This document shows positions 46,437 through 59,000 of a DNA stretch of 64,000 nt, piece after piece. The translations under genes and the position numbers were made by a program. Every line of letters starts with the position of its first letter. Positions within the stretch are counted from its first letter, which is position 1. Under the pieces are notes generated by a model. The model did no database searches. It saw only the letters and a list, made by a program, of their open reading frames with translations, and was not told the DNA's origin. Source of the stretch: Hofstenia miamia (taxonomy: Eukaryota > Xenacoelomorpha > Acoela); assembly GCA_004352715.1 (NCBI GenBank), contig SCFE01000011.1, forward strand, positions 1,700,326 to 1,764,325, in the 5' to 3' direction.

Positions 46437-49156
46437 GATTAATGCAATTTCTGATCCTGATAATCAGCCGTCATTGATTAGTTTTCTGCGTTATAGTAGT
46501 CACTTACTTATTAAATTCAAAGCAATGCAACTTAGTGGCCCTAATAAGAAAAGCATTGAACGCTTCCATTTTCAAGGCATCTACTATTTTGTTTTCGCAG
46601 TTGAGTGAATCTCGCAATGAAACCTTCTATCGAATTTGCATTTTCTTCGCAAATCATCCAGCGAGGCTTAATTGGATTTGGAAAATTGGTCGCGTTGCTT
46701 CACTTTAATCTCAGCTGTCTGTTCCCTGCGGGCGAAAACTCATAGAAACTAGCTCATTTGCTAAACCTTGCTTCATCGGATACCCAAAGGCCATTTCATT
46801 TATGCTAAATTAATATTTATTCTCTTATCTGTTGCCACGTTTTATGTTAATTTCTACAATCCACAATTCCAATAGTATTATAAAAAATTTCAATTCATTA
46901 ATTTCGCGGGAACGTAGTGAAGGCATTGATTTCATTTGATGTCGAAATGGCCTTCTTTAAGTCGCTTTCTGGACACATTTATTCCTTTCATTTCGTTACA
47001 TTCAAATTAATTAATGCAGTCTAGGCTTTCGTTAAATTCTCTAATGGCAACTTCTGTCGTTGCTGTATGGTTGATGAATATATTATTTATCTGTATCTCA
47101 TTTTATTAACAGCTGCATGACACTTCGAAAGATAACAAAATGTACTAGAAAATTTGATTCAACAACGCGCTTTTACATACTTTTTCTACATTCTCGATAA
47201 AAATTTTTAACAGAATTATTTTATACATCCATTATTTATTAAGCCTCACTTTTTAACATCGAATAAGACCGTCGTTGCAATTATCAGTATATTGAGAAGG
47301 CCTTTTGTTATGTAGTTGTAGGCTTTCGAAATGCGTTATGTCACTCACAATAGACAAAGTTTTTACCCATAGAACTGTTACCAACTTAAAAGACCTTTTT
47401 AGTTCTTGTAGACTTTTTTAAAAGTGTCACTACAGTTTGAAAATTATTAGCTTGGTTTTTAAGGGCATAACATTGGAACGATTCCCCTCAAATTTTTATG
47501 AAATTATGGAAGATTGGCCGTAAAATATTAATTTTCTTGATAATTTAAGCTTAGAAATTTTATACTTTCAGAATACAATGCAATGCATAAATGGAATACC
47601 GAATTGATTTTGGTATTTGAAAATTAATAAACCATATACTCCAATGCAACTCTTGAAAAAACCTAACTGATTTTTTTTAATTAGTGACAAATTTTAAAAT
47701 AGTCAGATTTTTAAAGTTTAAGTTTGGAACAGTTCCATGCCTAATTCTTCTCCAATTACCTGCATTTCATGTAGAAATGATTTTTTCAATTTTTCCCATA
47801 TTTAAGATTGTCTACAACAAGAGATGTCTCTAGTATATATTAGATATTATGTAAGTACAAAGTGTGTAGTCTGAGTGCTTTCTCCAAATGGTTGCAGACG
47901 TTCTTCAATTAAGCCACTTTGGCATTCTCTATAGAGAATTTAGTTTTAATTTTAGATGGTAATTGAGGACATTTGGGAATATAGCATTAACGAAATATTT
48001 CACTCTTGGCGGCAGCGCTTTGATCTTTTAATGAAATCTCGAGATGCATCAACTGTTTCTAATGTGCGGGAAATGCATGCATGGAATACATTAATACACT
48101 AATCCTCTCCGTTCCTCATTCACCATTCTGTGTTGTGCGAACACAGCATTGTCCAATTTATTCATTAGACACAATTTCGCATATGATTCTTGCGGAGTTC
48201 GTCAAAAATTCTAGTTTAGCCAGACATGCATATATTCCTTTGATGATATCTTATAGTAGGAAACTAAAATATGTTCCTCAATGCCACGTATCCAAACTAT
48301 GATGACATCTATTATAATTTCACTAACCAATTAAAAAAGTTTTAACCAAATCAAAAGTTTTAATTTAGAAATACTGCATTTTAAATGGAGGTTGTTCTGC
48401 GACCTAGAAGACTTTGAATTCGTTAATGTTCAACAGGGTTTCTTAAACATGGAAATCCAAATTTGAAAGTTAAGGTTACGAAGAGGCCCAATCATTTCTT
48501 GACTTTGAAGTTTAAGTTTTTTTACACGATTTTTAGCTGAATGTTATTCTTTAACTATATTCAGGCCTGCAAATACTGGAGTATAGATTTCCCTGGACTT
48601 TGGAAATTTATTGTTAGGGAAGTTTTTTGAAGCACTCATTGGTTGTTGTAGTATTTTAAGGTTATCCGGATAATCCCATTTCCAAAATCAAGATACTTTA
48701 TCTTCCCACGCAAGCATTGGTTGTCACTATTACGTGATTTTTGTTTCCAAAATTCTAAATAAATATCTGCGACAGTTCCGCCGTTGGCGACAACTAGTTG
48801 TTTGTAACTCCCATATTTTCAATACGGATCATTCATTATCAATAAGTTTACAAGGTTTCCATATAATTTATGTTCTGACTTTTATCCACTCAACTAAAAT
48901 AATCGTGGTGGAAGTTTTTATTAAATCTCACAACGCAATGTTGCAGCTGTCAAATGGCAGATTTCTTCTAACTATGCCACTTTCAGTAATTATTTACTTG
49001 GCTTCTAGGCTTCGTGTTTAGAATTATCATACTACTATGACGTAGATAAATTTGATATCAAGTTACAATGAACGACTGGAGCCGCTTTGGGCCGATTTGT
49101 CATTTTGGTTCTCGGCCGCGGTTATGGACACAATGAGTCAAAATTTCATGTACAAA
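46437..49156. other. No gene recognised
   Basis: AT-rich, ordinary CpG, no family motif in the small open frames. Confidence 0.35.
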
Positions 49157-49477
49157 CAAGGTTGGCAAGTTTTAAACACTGTTTAAAACAACTGTTTTTG
49201 CAATGTTTTTTTAAATGTTTTTTTGAAATTTAAGTAGAACTTTATAGAATGTTTGGAAAATATTTTTGGGTGCTTTGATCACCGCAAAAACCGTAAAACT
49301 TGAGTTTAGTTTACGTATATGCAACGATAAGTTTATCATAATTCAATTTTTGCTACTACATAACATGTATATTTTCAGGAAAATTTTTTTACCTTGACCT
49401 GGGTTTGTCTAAGAGCAAAAAAAACATCGTTTAAAACGTTTTTTTGTAAAAAAAAAATAAACATTTTGCCAACCCTG
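49157..49477. mobile_element. hAT-like MITE with CAGGGTTGGCAA ends
   Basis: Left CAAGGTTGGCAAG and right TTTTGCCAACCCTG are inverted. Inner A/T-rich arms with GTTTAAAAC words also pair. The flanking 8-mers (TGTACAAA, TGTATGTA) match only partly. A lone related end lies at 33584. Confidence 0.65.
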
Positions 49478-50079
49478 TGTATGTACAATAGTTCTATGTG
49501 TACATTGCAATCTCCGTCACTTGATTTATCAATGCCCCACTTAGCGAGTATCTCGTTTAATCCTTCCTGAATATATAGGTTTTGGTTACAAAAAATTTTG
49601 CATTTGATAAGCGAATTCACTTCTAGGATGACACGTGACTAACTAAAAATAATTACAAGTTAAATAGTAGATTATTATTTCAGACAAACCTAGAAAATTG
49701 ACATTCCATTAGAATGTGATTAATCCCAGGTGTAGAGACAGAAGTGACCTCAAATAAAAGTCTAATCAAGAATTATAATCAAATTCTTTTATGAGAGGAA
49801 GGTTTACCACGCAGCTGTCTTCTACAGTAATTCTGAAACTTTCACTTTTCGTCTATATTAAATTTATGTTTACACATTTGCTATCCAACATTTTTGTAAA
49901 TAATGTCGTGACACGAGTGCAAATCATTTTCTTTACAATATCAGTTCCTATTGACTAAATGAATTTGAAGATATATTTTGCCTTTGCCCTGACCTGTGTT
50001 GCCCTATTTTTTATCTTGTTCAGATTTTGACAGCAAAAATAATTTCCCATTTTTTGTGAAATATTGTTTAAGTAATGTA

Positions 50080-50284
50080 TAGGGCGGTACGCAGGATTTT
50101 CTGACAGGGGGAATCATCATCATTACCCAATGCGGAAAAATTTCCCCTAAAAAATGCATTTCACTGTCCTAAATTTTAAATTTTGTAATTTTTTATAAAA
50201 ATTTTTTTGATTTATCCAGTCAAAATCAAATTTGGAAACCTGACGGGGGCATTCCACCATGTCCCTCCCTTGCGTACGCCACTG
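50080..50284. mobile_element. hAT-like MITE, family D copy 1
   Basis: Left TAGGGCGGTACGCAGGATTT, right TTGCGTACGCCACTG. The flanking 8-mers GTAATGTA (50072-50079) and GTAAAGTA (50285-50292) differ at one base. The core matches 57068-57307 around GATTTATCCAGTCAAAATC. Confidence 0.8.
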
Positions 50285-50292
50285 GTAAAGTA

Positions 50293-52240
50293 CATACGTG
50301 CTATGTTGGCTTCCAACTTATGTAGAAAAACCATAAACGAATTTCCTTATTAATAACTAATAACTTGGATTTTACTCAAAACCCACTGCCTAAAGATGAA
50401 CTGCTCCTTCATCCTTGTCAAACTGAATAATGAAATCACCATTTATACTTTTATTTCCTCATATATAATCGCAGCACTGCTCTGTTCCTTTGCGGCTGAA
50501 ACGATCAATGCGTCCCATTATTTTTGTTTGCTTAGAATTCATTTTTAATAATTTCGCGCATTTAATTATTTGTTTGTAACATCTGCATGGTTATTCGTAA
50601 GTAAAAGAATTCGTATTGTTTAATTTCAAAGCAGCCAACAGTTGCTCCTAAACTTTTCATTAAATATTTATCTACATTATTTTCTGTTCCCTTGCTTCTG
50701 GCGTTTATGAGCATGAACTTTTTTGTTTTCCACTTCTAGGTGTATACAGGGCACGTGCTATTTATTTTTAAATAGCTTTTGTTACCTGGTGGATAGCCCT
50801 TTTATGGCCTGCCATAGGCCACTCGGTCTTTATTAATCTTATGCAAACAGATGTAAACATATCCAATATTAAAGGCAAGCCCCCATAAGCGACAAGGTAA
50901 TCAAACACCGCAAAAGCAGTGGACCACTTATTTTCTTATAATGGCTACCATCATTTTTTCTTTGTCAATCTCTATTTTCAAAGAAAAACTTAAAAACAAA
51001 ATAAATCAATATTAAATATTGTAATAGGTTCAAGTGGAGATGAAATTTGGCTTTAAAAAAGAGTCCAAAGCCTAGAAAGTTTTCCTTGTTTAGAATGTGT
51101 GGCAACTATTGCTACTCATCAATCGATGTTCATGCGCCTTCTGCTACAAGTCGTCAATGCTAGATCATCAGTCTACCCAAAATACTAAGATATAACATAG
51201 ATATCAGCTATATAACTGTGAACGTTAAATTTAGCACGGTTTAAATTCTATGAGAAATATTAGCGGTAATATTTTGCTAGCACTAGTGCGTAAGACGTTT
51301 GCATTATTTATGAGTATAGCGATTATGGTTAAAAAATGTCAATGCTTCAGTTACCAATATCTCTAATTAAACAGTTCAAAAAATTATAGTAATTTCTCAA
51401 AGGATTAATAATTGTCGGGAAACAATATTTGAAGTCTACGCTGAATACTATCAAATCAAACAGGTCAAAAATAACACTGTGCACTAAAATATTTATATAA
51501 CCATGTTCTCGATGGTGTAGAATCAATTTCCACATCTGAAGATTTAAAGGTGTTTTTACAGGTGAAGTCATAGGATACAAAACTTTTCATAGTGCACAAA
51601 ACTCAATTTTTGAATACTCAGACTAGGCGATTATTGTGTTTCAGACTAAGCCATTTCTTCAACAAATGACGGCGTAAAATAGGTTTGCTGTTGGTGTAAG
51701 GCTTTTAGTTTACAAGCTTAATTTGCAGGTCGATGGAAAATGGTTTTATCTTTACCAAACGTTTAAACGTTCCTCCGTTTCCCTATAATTGCTTACACTT
51801 GTGAGTTTTGATGAATTTTCATGTTAGGCCCAGAACTTTGTACTATTTTGAATGTTGTCACCATTTTTTGGTGTCAAGCCCCTTATGAGGTTTTGTGTCT
51901 TGTCGGTCTATGTAATTTTGTATCTTACATGTCATGTGCATGTTCTATTCTATTCTAAAGGCGCCCAGCAAGTGCTTATAGAAAGTAACTACTGAAACTG
52001 CTTATTTGGAAAGTTATTGTGTCCCACTCTCTGTATGGGTATACGGTCACAAAAGAAGTAGTTGATGGTAAGGAGAGTGGATCCTGGCACAATTATTTGT
52101 CCTTTCGTGAGATGCCAATCAAAGTTGTTCTGCTGACTCAGGGGATGACTGTAGCTGCGTACAGTGAATGAGGCGAAATGTTCAAGAAAAAATGCAGACA
52201 TTAATATAATTGTTATAAGATAAATTAAAATAGTTATATA
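50293..52240. other. No gene recognised
   Basis: AT-rich. Near 51925-51957 a run ending TTCTATTCTATTCTAAA looks like a LINE-type simple tail, but no coding part was found with it. Confidence 0.35.
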
Positions 52241-52990
52241 TTCTTCATTTTAACCACCATTCGCTTCAATAAACTTTTCCCAACTCTCCACTATGCTTTT
52301 AAAGCTATTTTCATAAAAAATTTTGCATTTGGAAAGCGAAGCATTGCTTAACCGTTTGTTTAACTTAGTCAAAGCTATTGGCACGCAAACAAATGAAAGT
52401 AACTTAGAGCTAATTCAGTAGAGTATTGAAGATGAATCCAGTTTTTGGAATGGTATTCAAAGAGTGCTTCTATATTTTATTGTTTCATTCATAAAGGTAG
52501 AATGATGTTCAGAGTTGATACTTGTTATTTGAAAAATCGAGCTTGACGATTAGTAGTGGCTTTTCCGTGAGATGTGAATGATCTTAACACTGTCAGGACT
52601 CTCCTTAGCTATGAGGGATATATAGGGATAATAGTGTTTCATCCATGGTTACAATGTTGTTCAAAAAAAATTCTTCAATAGAATAAAAAAGTTTCTGTTG
52701 GCTGTAATCCTTTTACTTGATGAAAATTTGGTACAACACTTAAGCAAAGTTTACGAAGTTCTCACTCATCCATCATCTTCACTTCTGTAATGTTCTTTAA
52801 CCAATATTTAATGAAGTACGAAGTTCTCTTTGACGATGCTTCTCTTCTTCATGACAAATTTCTAAAGATCCAGTTTTGTTTCAGGGCTTTTCATGTGTCG
52901 ACCAGTGCTTTTCTCTTCAAACACATTTTCTCTAAACCTGTGAACTCAGTCACTCATTCATATGCTGTTATTTGATGGATCACCATAAAC
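52241..52990 (-). pseudogene. Decayed mariner-type transposase
   Basis: The minus strand shows, in order and across many stops, VYGDPSNNSI, VHRFRENVFEEKSTGRH, FLNNIVTMDETLLS and, after a badly eroded middle, KIFYENSFKSIVESWEKFIEANG. These recall the mariner HTH region, the first catalytic Asp block (VTMDET) and the C-terminal RWxKxI...NG segment. The second catalytic block was not found. Old and inactive. Confidence 0.55.
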
Positions 52991-53813
52991 AACTTTCAAT
53001 TCAGAAATTATGTTTAGGTTCTATATTTCTTCAGAAATATTAAACGTATTACACTGGGAAATCTATTTCTGAATACATGCTTATATACAATTTTGAGATT
53101 ATTCGTTGACACTTTGATTCGTCATAAACAAGTTCAAGAGATAGTTGTTGCACTAGTTCAATGTAAAAAAACGCTCGTTGTAAGATATTAATATAAATTT
53201 GAACATGCATGCCTTGGGCCTTACAACAGGCTGTTCAATTGGAGATCATGTTCAAACGGTTTAATTGAGTTTCGTTTTCACAAAGCTGGTGCTATGGGTG
53301 ACGAAATGAATTCCTTTTTATGGAAAACGTCATTCCGTTCCTGTTGAGTAGGTATCTGCCTGAGTCACAGGTAAAGTGTACCGTTTTGCACGTGGGGATT
53401 AATTCCCTAGACTGGCCAGCCAAACACTGATGTTTTAATTGAGTTTTACTTCAAATTGCAATAACGTAAATCGCGAGTGATTATGTCGAGTAATTAGAGA
53501 GAGAGCCTGGAAGTGTATCTTGTGAGTATGACTAAAGAAGAGGGTACATTGTTCTTTGGAAGCCATTGATTGGCTAATACGCATTCGTCATTGTGCTTTC
53601 TTTGACGAACAACGCCGTGCACATCTGCCGTTTTATAGCACTTGCATAAATTATTTCCTCTCAGTAGTGTACGTTGTAACACACTAACATGATACAATCC
53701 TTACAAAATTTATTCCCTACGTCGCAGAATCAAATCACCAACGACGCGAAACTCGGCAATTATCTGAAGGTAAGAATTTCTTTCTCGTTTAGCCCTTAAA
53801 ATCCAAATGCATT

Positions 53814-54346
53814 CAGGGATCCGACTTGATTAATCGTCAATGCGATTAATCGGATGTATTAATCTATCGTGCCGGTGAAGTAGATTAGATTAATTGCAAA
53901 CCAGCTGCTAGATTGATCCATATTAATCCAATTAAGTTGATGATCATGCAGAAAGTCAATAACGTTCAGCTGGGTGTTGTGGTTTTGCGGTTTTGTCTTA
54001 TCTCTTGCCACAATTATTGGGGTCATAAGCAGAGGATGTCGACCAATTCTATAGACAATGATTCTCGATTTATCAGGCCACCTTCTAATCAGGTTGATAG
54101 ACTGCTCAACAAAGCTGGTTATGCTCCATCTGATTACCGAAATCGCAAATGTTTCTTCACACTAGCAAGCACATGTTGACCCTTCAGAAAATAATTTCAA
54201 ATAATAATAATGGTTGACATTTGGAATATTTTCAATTGATATGGTATATTTTGAATATTTTTAAATCATAAGTGCGATTAATCGACGATTAATCATGATT
54301 ATTAATCGCTTGGCAGCAGCGATTACGATTAATCTAACGATCCCTG
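53814..54346. mobile_element. hAT-like element rich in GATTAATC
   Basis: Ends CAGGGATCCGACTTGATTAA and, inverted, CAGGGATCGTTAGATTAATC. GATTAATC occurs at least five times, clustered near both ends. The flanking 8-mers AATGCATT and GTTGCATT share six bases. 533 bp; the internal 88-codon frame has no known motif. Confidence 0.72.
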
Positions 54347-54354
54347 GTTGCATT

Positions 54355-55900
54355 GCTTGTCTTTTTTTGTTCATGCGTTGTATTTCAAAACGAAAGTAGT
54401 GATATATTCTCCTAAAATTGCTGCATTGTGTGGGCTAATTATCTTCAACTGCAGATTATTTGTTTTTCATAGCCTGTTGCCTATGATCCTGTTGTGCTGA
54501 TTCGCTTAGTTTTTATGCATTTTTCGTTTCTTACCCACACTCAATGTACGATTTTGATTAAAAATAGTTCAAGGAGGCAGTTTCGCTTGTTGAAAATAGT
54601 TTGTGGATGATTTTTTATTCTATTTATTAGTTTTACAATAATGATATGCCACCAACACGGTAATCGTAAATTGATGTATCATTCATAGACTTAGCCAAAG
54701 TGTTAACACGTGCAAAGTTTGGATTCCGAAATTGAGCCTTTTGTTGCAAATATAATCAAATTTCTACAAAATTTATTAGGCCTTATGGTTTTTTGTTTAG
54801 ATAAGCCTCTACATCAGGTGGCGGTATCTTAAGACAAACACTTTGTAGGTCCCTAAAACCCATCAAATACCCCCTCCAATTTTTTTCTGTCTACGCATGG
54901 ATATGATGTTGTTTGGTTTGCTGGTGATCTTAAATGAAGCTGATTTCTTTTTGACAATGTCATTTGCATTTCTACTTAGGAATCCTTACTTTAAGATTAA
55001 TTACCAACATTATATTTTTCTCTTTCAACTTTTCTCTTGAAAGTATTTCCATAGTTTCTCTGCATTTTGCTATATTCACATAAATGGGTCTGAACTTTCA
55101 TCACACTTTTGATTTCTAGGTTTCTTGTCCACGCTTAAAGTTAGCATTCTCTAAATGTGATATGGATTTTAATGGATGCTAAATTAAATTCCTTTTTATC
55201 TTTTGACTATTTAATAAAGATTATCGCTTTTTAGATTTTTAGGGAAATCTTATTTCTAAAATTAAACAACTGATAAAATTTATTACAATATAGTAGACAG
55301 TTGAAAATATTTTCGTCCAATGTCAAATCAAGATTAAACATTGAGTGCAGGGAATGTTATATTACCCCTACTTACCACTCAACTAACCGCTTTTTCTGCA
55401 ACTGTCCACTGATTCATTAATTAATCCATGGAAAGTTTGGATTAGTGTTATCTAGTTGTGTGTTATCAATCGGTTACCATTAGTTACTTGTTATCAGTGC
55501 TTTTTACCTTATTATAGAAATCCATTTATCTCCCAGCAGGCGTAGTGCGTTCTCCTTTTACACTCACTAGATTGTTTCTTTGTTTTATACATTCTCTGCT
55601 CTCACGTTCTGCGTGCTTCACTGCTTTTGTAAGCTTTTTTGCTTTAGTATTACCCCATGCTGTGCTCGTCTATTCTACATATTATCTGTAGAACCTTAAC
55701 TACTAGATGTCTATTTATCTCGTAGCAAATTTTCGTGTTTTGCATTAATTCCTTTGCCAGTATTTTCTAAATGTGGTTTTCATGTGATAGGCAACTTAAG
55801 GCATAGGCAATCTCTAATTGTTTAGAAAATATTAGGCTTTATTCCTGTATATTCGTGTACAATATCTGTATACATGTTTAACCTACATATACTATATAGA
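54355..55900. other. No gene recognised
   Basis: T-rich on the + strand, nothing assigned. Confidence 0.35.
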
Positions 55901-55913
55901 TATATATATATAT

Positions 55914-56376
55914 NNNNNNNNNNNNNNNNNNNNNNNNNNNNNNNNNNNNNNNNNNNNNNNNNNNNNNNNNNNNNNNNNNNNNNNNNNNNNNNNNNNNNNN
56001 NNNNNNNNNNNNNNNNNNNNNNNNNNNNNNNNNNNNNNNNNNNNNNNNNNNNNNNNNNNNNNNNNNNNNNNNNNNNNNNNNNNNNNNNNNNNNNNNNNNN
56101 NNNNNNNNNNNNNNNNNNNNNNNNNNNNNNNNNNNNNNNNNNNNNNNNNNNNNNNNNNNNNNNNNNNNNNNNNNNNNNNNNNNNNNNNNNNNNNNNNNNN
56201 NNNNNNNNNNNNNNNNNNNNNNNNNNNNNNNNNNNNNNNNNNNNNNNNNNNNNNNNNNNNNNNNNNNNNNNNNNNNNNNNNNNNNNNNNNNNNNNNNNNN
56301 NNNNNNNNNNNNNNNNNNNNNNNNNNNNNNNNNNNNNNNNNNNNNNNNNNNNNNNNNNNNNNNNNNNNNNNNNNNN
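55914..56376. other. Assembly gap, 463 N, flanked by (TA)n
   Basis: Run of N with TA dinucleotide repeats close to both edges (55902-55913 and about 56391-56422). Open frames through it are artefacts. Confidence 1.
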
Positions 56377-56390
56377 AGAGGGAGGTATTA

Positions 56391-56422
<32 letters not shown>

Positions 56423-56425
<3 letters not shown>

Positions 56426-57059
56426 TGGAAAATGTACCAGACATAATGATGTTCTCCATAACTTTTTGTTTGGAGATTTTCTGTTATATTATTTGGATAG
56501 TGTTTCTTAGAATTCATTCAAATTATTCATCTAAAGATTAGTTGTGAACAAAGTTAATTGTGAGGGTTAAATATAAGCGTTGGCATTTATAACTGATAGG
56601 ATGAGATTGTAATTGTGGTGTTAGGTTTTTACATGTGGTGTTTTTGCAGTTAACATTTTAAAATGAATTTTAACCAGCTGTGTGCTGTTTTCTATCGACG
56701 TGAGCGGTGAAAATGCGTTCATCAATTTCCATTGCAATGCTTTTCTCTAATTACCTTCCCACTCTCAAGCAAATACCAGCCATTTATCATTACTCTGCAT
56801 TTTCTTTAAAAGCTTTTCTCTTTTCCATTTTTTCTTAATTATTATTAGCATGAGTGTTTTAAATTTACGTACCAAACGAATTTCGTAACAAAACTCGTGC
56901 GTGGAATTAAGGAATTTTGCAATTGGGGATTAGTTTGAAGGTTCTTAAAACTTATTTGCTTATTGATTTTACTATTATTAAAGTTTACTATTTCGTTAGC
57001 GAAGCGCCTGTAAGTGAAACTGATAAATTTTTTATATGATGCGCCGGTGCTTGAATATC
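56423..57059. other. No gene recognised
   Basis: AT-rich, nothing assigned. Confidence 0.35.
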
Positions 57060-57067
57060 ATCGCCAT

Positions 57068-57307
57068 CAAGGGCGTACGCAGGATTTTCTGACAAGGTAT
57101 ATCATCGTCATTACCCAATGCGGGGCAAAGCCCCGCGAAAATTTTTTGAAAATTTTGATAAAATTGACTCTAAAAATGCATTTCACAATCCTAGATTTTA
57201 AATTTTTCATTTTTTTACGAAAAAATTTTTGATTTATCCAGTCAAAATCAAATTTTAAACCCGACGGGGAACATTCCACCATGTCCCCCCCCCTGTGTAC
57301 GCCACTG
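57068..57307. mobile_element. hAT-type MITE, family D copy 2, perfect TSD
   Basis: Left CAAGGGCGTACGCAGGATTT, right TGTGTACGCCACTG. ATCGCCAT flanks both sides (57060-57067 and 57308-57315). 240 bp with an inner hairpin GCGGGGCaaaGCCCCGC near 57120. Non-coding. Confidence 0.88.
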
Positions 57308-57315
57308 ATCGCCAT

Positions 57316-58459
57316 GCCTAGGATAATTAAATGTATGTTAAATGCATATCTGAAATAAGTGCAATTTAATCAGTTGAATTGTCTTCATTTGCTTAGGGTC
57401 TGCAAAGTGTTTGCATTTCATACTCTAGTATATAGCTATTCGTAGATTTTAGTAGCTAATATCTGTTCATTACAACGACTTATCGACATGAATGTGCGTC
57501 TTGGTTGTCCATCGCTTTGAAACCACCTTGACTATAGCGAAACTATAGGAAAACTCTTATATAAGACTGGTACTATTAAAATCATTCAAAAAAACTCAAA
57601 TATCAAGAGTTCACTCAGATACGATTTTAATTCAAAAACGAACTCACGTTTTTATCGGCCTTTTAATTTCTGCTGATTTCAACTCAACTAAGGCTTTGTG
57701 CAGCCTATAGCTGCAAAGCAATATTACATTAAGGTAGGAAATTTCAGAAGTTTTGCTGAATTAACGTTTTGTAATAGTTAACATTTGTATTCTATTCACT
57801 TCTGCCCATATAATTGAACGCGAACTAAAGCCATGCAAACCTGTGATTTTCTCATTGTCAAATCAGTTCCCATGTGCTTTCAGTACAAATGGCTCTTTGC
57901 AGAAGCAATAAGCCATTTCTGTGCTTTGTTACCGCCTTCACACTTGTTGTCCTCAAGTGTATAACTTTGCCACGTGGCGTCATTTTGTCCACCGTTTTAC
58001 AATGTCACCGTTGAATAGGTTGTCATTAATATTTAAATCTGCCTCCGGACGCCTTTAATAAACGAAGCGTCTATTTTGTTTAATTCTCATTACACACTCG
58101 TTGGTTTTTGCGATACAACTACCCTGATATTAATTATTCACTTGCGATTTATTTTTCCAGCTACCAAATTATTACTGCTTTGTTTTTAAAAAATTGATTT
58201 ATTTTATTGTTGCTGTTCATTTCAAATCCTAATTGCTAATTGCCCGCAGATTTCAATGCGAGATGGTATTTTATTGCAAATTTACAATTGTTTTTAATGT
58301 ATCTATTATCTTAGTAATAAATGAATAATCATTTGCTGAAAGAGAACGGTTTTAGTAACATTATTCCAAGAAATAAAAGCTGCATTTTCTGACAATGTAT
58401 ACATTCACATGATAATTTGCTGTTATTTGACCATCATTTCTGTGTTTGTTTCATTAATA
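57316..58459 (+). other. Intron or 5' flank of the Rbfox-like gene
   Basis: No exon recognised; mixed AT-rich sequence. Confidence 0.4.
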
Positions 58460-58467
58460 TTTGATTC

Positions 58468-58741
58468 CAGGCGCGGCTTTAAGATTTTTAAAACAAGGGG
58501 GCACCATCCAATTTTGTTCCAAGAAAACTTAAACTAAAATGGAAATTTAAACAAAAATAACTGCAAGAGAAATCTTCATTGTAAAATGTAACCTCTAAAT
58601 GTCCAAATTAATGCATTGCTCACCTTAAATTGTCGGATGAAACTTGCAAACATCAACATAAAAAATATTTGAGGAAGACACTTTTACAAAATACTAAGAA
58701 TCCCCAAAAAAGGGGGCACTGGCCCCCGGGTGCCTCGCCTG
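58468..58741. mobile_element. hAT-type MITE, family C copy 2, perfect TSD
   Basis: Starts CAGGCGCGGCTTTAAG and ends CGCCTG, with part of the right inverted repeat deleted. TTTGATTC flanks both sides (58460-58467 and 58742-58749). About 90 bp of core is almost identical to the copy at 46162, which suggests fairly recent spread. Confidence 0.88.
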
Positions 58742-59000
58742 TTTGATTCTGCTATATTTTTTCTTAGATGGGCATGTTTAGTCCTCGGACAGTAATGAGA
58801 TTTTTGGTATTGAACTAAATTTTACACATTGATAATAATGCATATAAAACAACAAAAGCTGTTGAAAATGTTATAAATTTAAAGTAGGACATGATGCACC
58901 ACATGTAAGTCTGAGTGTTAATATTGCATCTCATTTTCTGTAATCCTGACTTTCTAATGATTTTTTGTAGCATCCTGTTTGTTGATGTATATTATTTTAG

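Noticed and set aside
55822-56517. Long open frames through the N gap
   Set aside because: Artefacts of undefined bases and TA repeats (IYIYIY).
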